Shown: in pieces, positions 6,524 through 6,625 of the stretch
How the letters are laid out: each line of letters starts with the position of its first letter
Numbering within the stretch: the first letter of the stretch is position 1
Source: Gemmatimonadales bacterium
GTDB lineage: Bacteria > Gemmatimonadota > Gemmatimonadetes > Gemmatimonadales > GWC2-71-9
Reading direction: 5' to 3'
Assembly (NCBI GenBank): GCA_025924275.1
Contig: JAICEH010000117.1
Location: forward strand, 1-6,625
DNA: 6,625 nucleotides
Made by a program: the position numbers and the translations under genes
Notes under the pieces: model-generated
What the model was told of the DNA's origin: nothing
What the model saw: the letters and a program-made list of their open reading frames with translations, nothing else
Databases searched by the model: none

Positions 6524-6545
6524 AGAATTAGGATGACCTAATTCT
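6524..6545. promoter_or_regulatory. Probable operator of the DtxR/MntR-like regulator (9-4-9 inverted repeat)
   Basis: Arms AGAATTAGG (6524-6532) and CCTAATTCT (6537-6545) are perfect reverse complements around ATGA. The TTAGG and CCTAA words are those at the ends of DtxR/IdeR boxes, though with a spacer of 4 instead of 9; the 9-4-9 geometry resembles MntR-type sites. A third word, TAGG at 6545-6548, continues an even 8-base series (TAGG 6529, CCTA 6537, TAGG 6545), which could allow two dimers. The repeat is AT-rich in a GC-rich region and covers five of six -10 bases, so binding would block transcription. I found no second copy in the window. Binding by the local regulator is inferred. Confidence 0.75.
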
Positions 6546-6569
6546 AGGATATGTTCGCCCGAATTTCAA
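6541..6569 (-). promoter_or_regulatory. Sigma70-type promoter of the metal operon
   Basis: On the minus strand TTGAAA (6569-6564, 5 of 6 match to TTGACA) is separated by exactly 17 bases from TAGAAT (6546-6541, 5 of 6 match to TATAAT). Transcription would start near 6533-6535, inside the inverted repeat, giving a leader of about 90 nt before the oxidase ATG. It is the only good promoter I see in the window and would serve the five coupled genes, perhaps also the TonB receptor. Confidence 0.7.
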
Positions 6570-6625
6570 GCGGGGGGGGCCAGCCGGAGGAACGGGGTGA
6601 GGATCCGCTCGGTCATCCCCCAGAC
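6566..6625 (-). CDS. Possible C-terminal end of a preceding gene (partial)
   Basis: From the right edge the minus strand reads VWGMTERILTPFLRLAPPA and then TGA (6568-6566), which looks like a natural protein end. The stop codon overlaps the -35 box of the operon promoter. Nineteen residues do not allow a family call. The opposite reading is also possible: on the plus strand GTG at 6597 has GGAGGA (6586-6591) 5 bases upstream and would start VRIRSVIPQ, a divergent gene. The two are mutually exclusive in practice; neither is secure. Confidence 0.3.
   Translation of the reverse strand, partial: VWGMTERILTPFLRLAPPA

Noticed and set aside
3463..6531. Plus-strand open frames at 3463-5001, 4599-5522 and 5146-6531
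   Set aside because: They oppose the barrel, ZIP and oxidase genes, have low-complexity arginine, proline and glutamate content and show no recognisable motif.
6442..6534. Known riboswitch in the leader (glycine or yybP-ykoY manganese type)
   Set aside because: Short stretches such as CGCCGAGGGGCGAA and GTCCTGAAAGGAC look faintly like glycine aptamer parts, but the conserved core is incomplete. No yybP-ykoY core was seen.

Overview
This is a very GC-rich window (roughly 70% by eye) with one strand almost fully coding. Six genes run right to left on the minus strand. The base composition, the Tat and Sec signal peptides, and the outer-membrane proteins (a TonB-dependent receptor and a PF13557-like barrel) point to a Gram-negative, diderm, high-GC bacterium. 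The style resembles Gemmatimonadota or related environmental lineages, but the sequence alone does not prove this.

Layout in transcription order, from high to low coordinates. (a) The right edge (about 6566-6625) may hold the last 19 codons of a preceding minus-strand gene. (b) An AT-rich control region (6524-6569) contains a good sigma70-type promoter, TTGAAA-N17-TAGAAT. Its -10 box is overlapped by a perfect 9-4-9 inverted repeat built from TTAGG/CCTAA words. (c) A leader of about 90 nt (6442-6534) contains three stacked hairpins, the last of which pairs with the Shine-Dalgarno sequence. (d) Five genes follow with no gaps, every junction being an 8- or 4-base start/stop overlap: a two-domain multicopper oxidase exported by Tat (5443-6441); a ZIP-family metal permease with an added extracytoplasmic domain (4281-5450); an outer-membrane beta-barrel protein (3430-4284); a DtxR/MntR-type metalloregulator with a FeoA-like C-terminal domain (2735-3433); and a TlpA/ResA-type thioredoxin-like protein (2187-2738). 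(e) After a 115-base gap, a TonB-dependent receptor starts at 2071 and runs off the left edge. A 12-base perfect palindrome lies 7 bases before its start codon.

The likely theme is transition-metal handling across both membranes. The TonB-dependent receptor and the barrel would serve the outer membrane. The multicopper oxidase and the thioredoxin-like protein would act in the periplasm. The ZIP permease would bring a divalent ion across the inner membrane. The regulator has Asp16 and Glu108 at the two positions that separate Mn-responsive MntR from Fe-responsive DtxR/IdeR. Together with the inverted repeat over the -10 box, this suggests a self-regulated, probably Mn(II)-responsive operon. 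Pairing an oxidase with a divalent permease under one metalloregulator recalls the Fet3-Ftr1 principle of eukaryotes, but the specificity and the coupling are inference. No RNA genes, CRISPR arrays, insertion sequences or convincing intrinsic terminators were seen.
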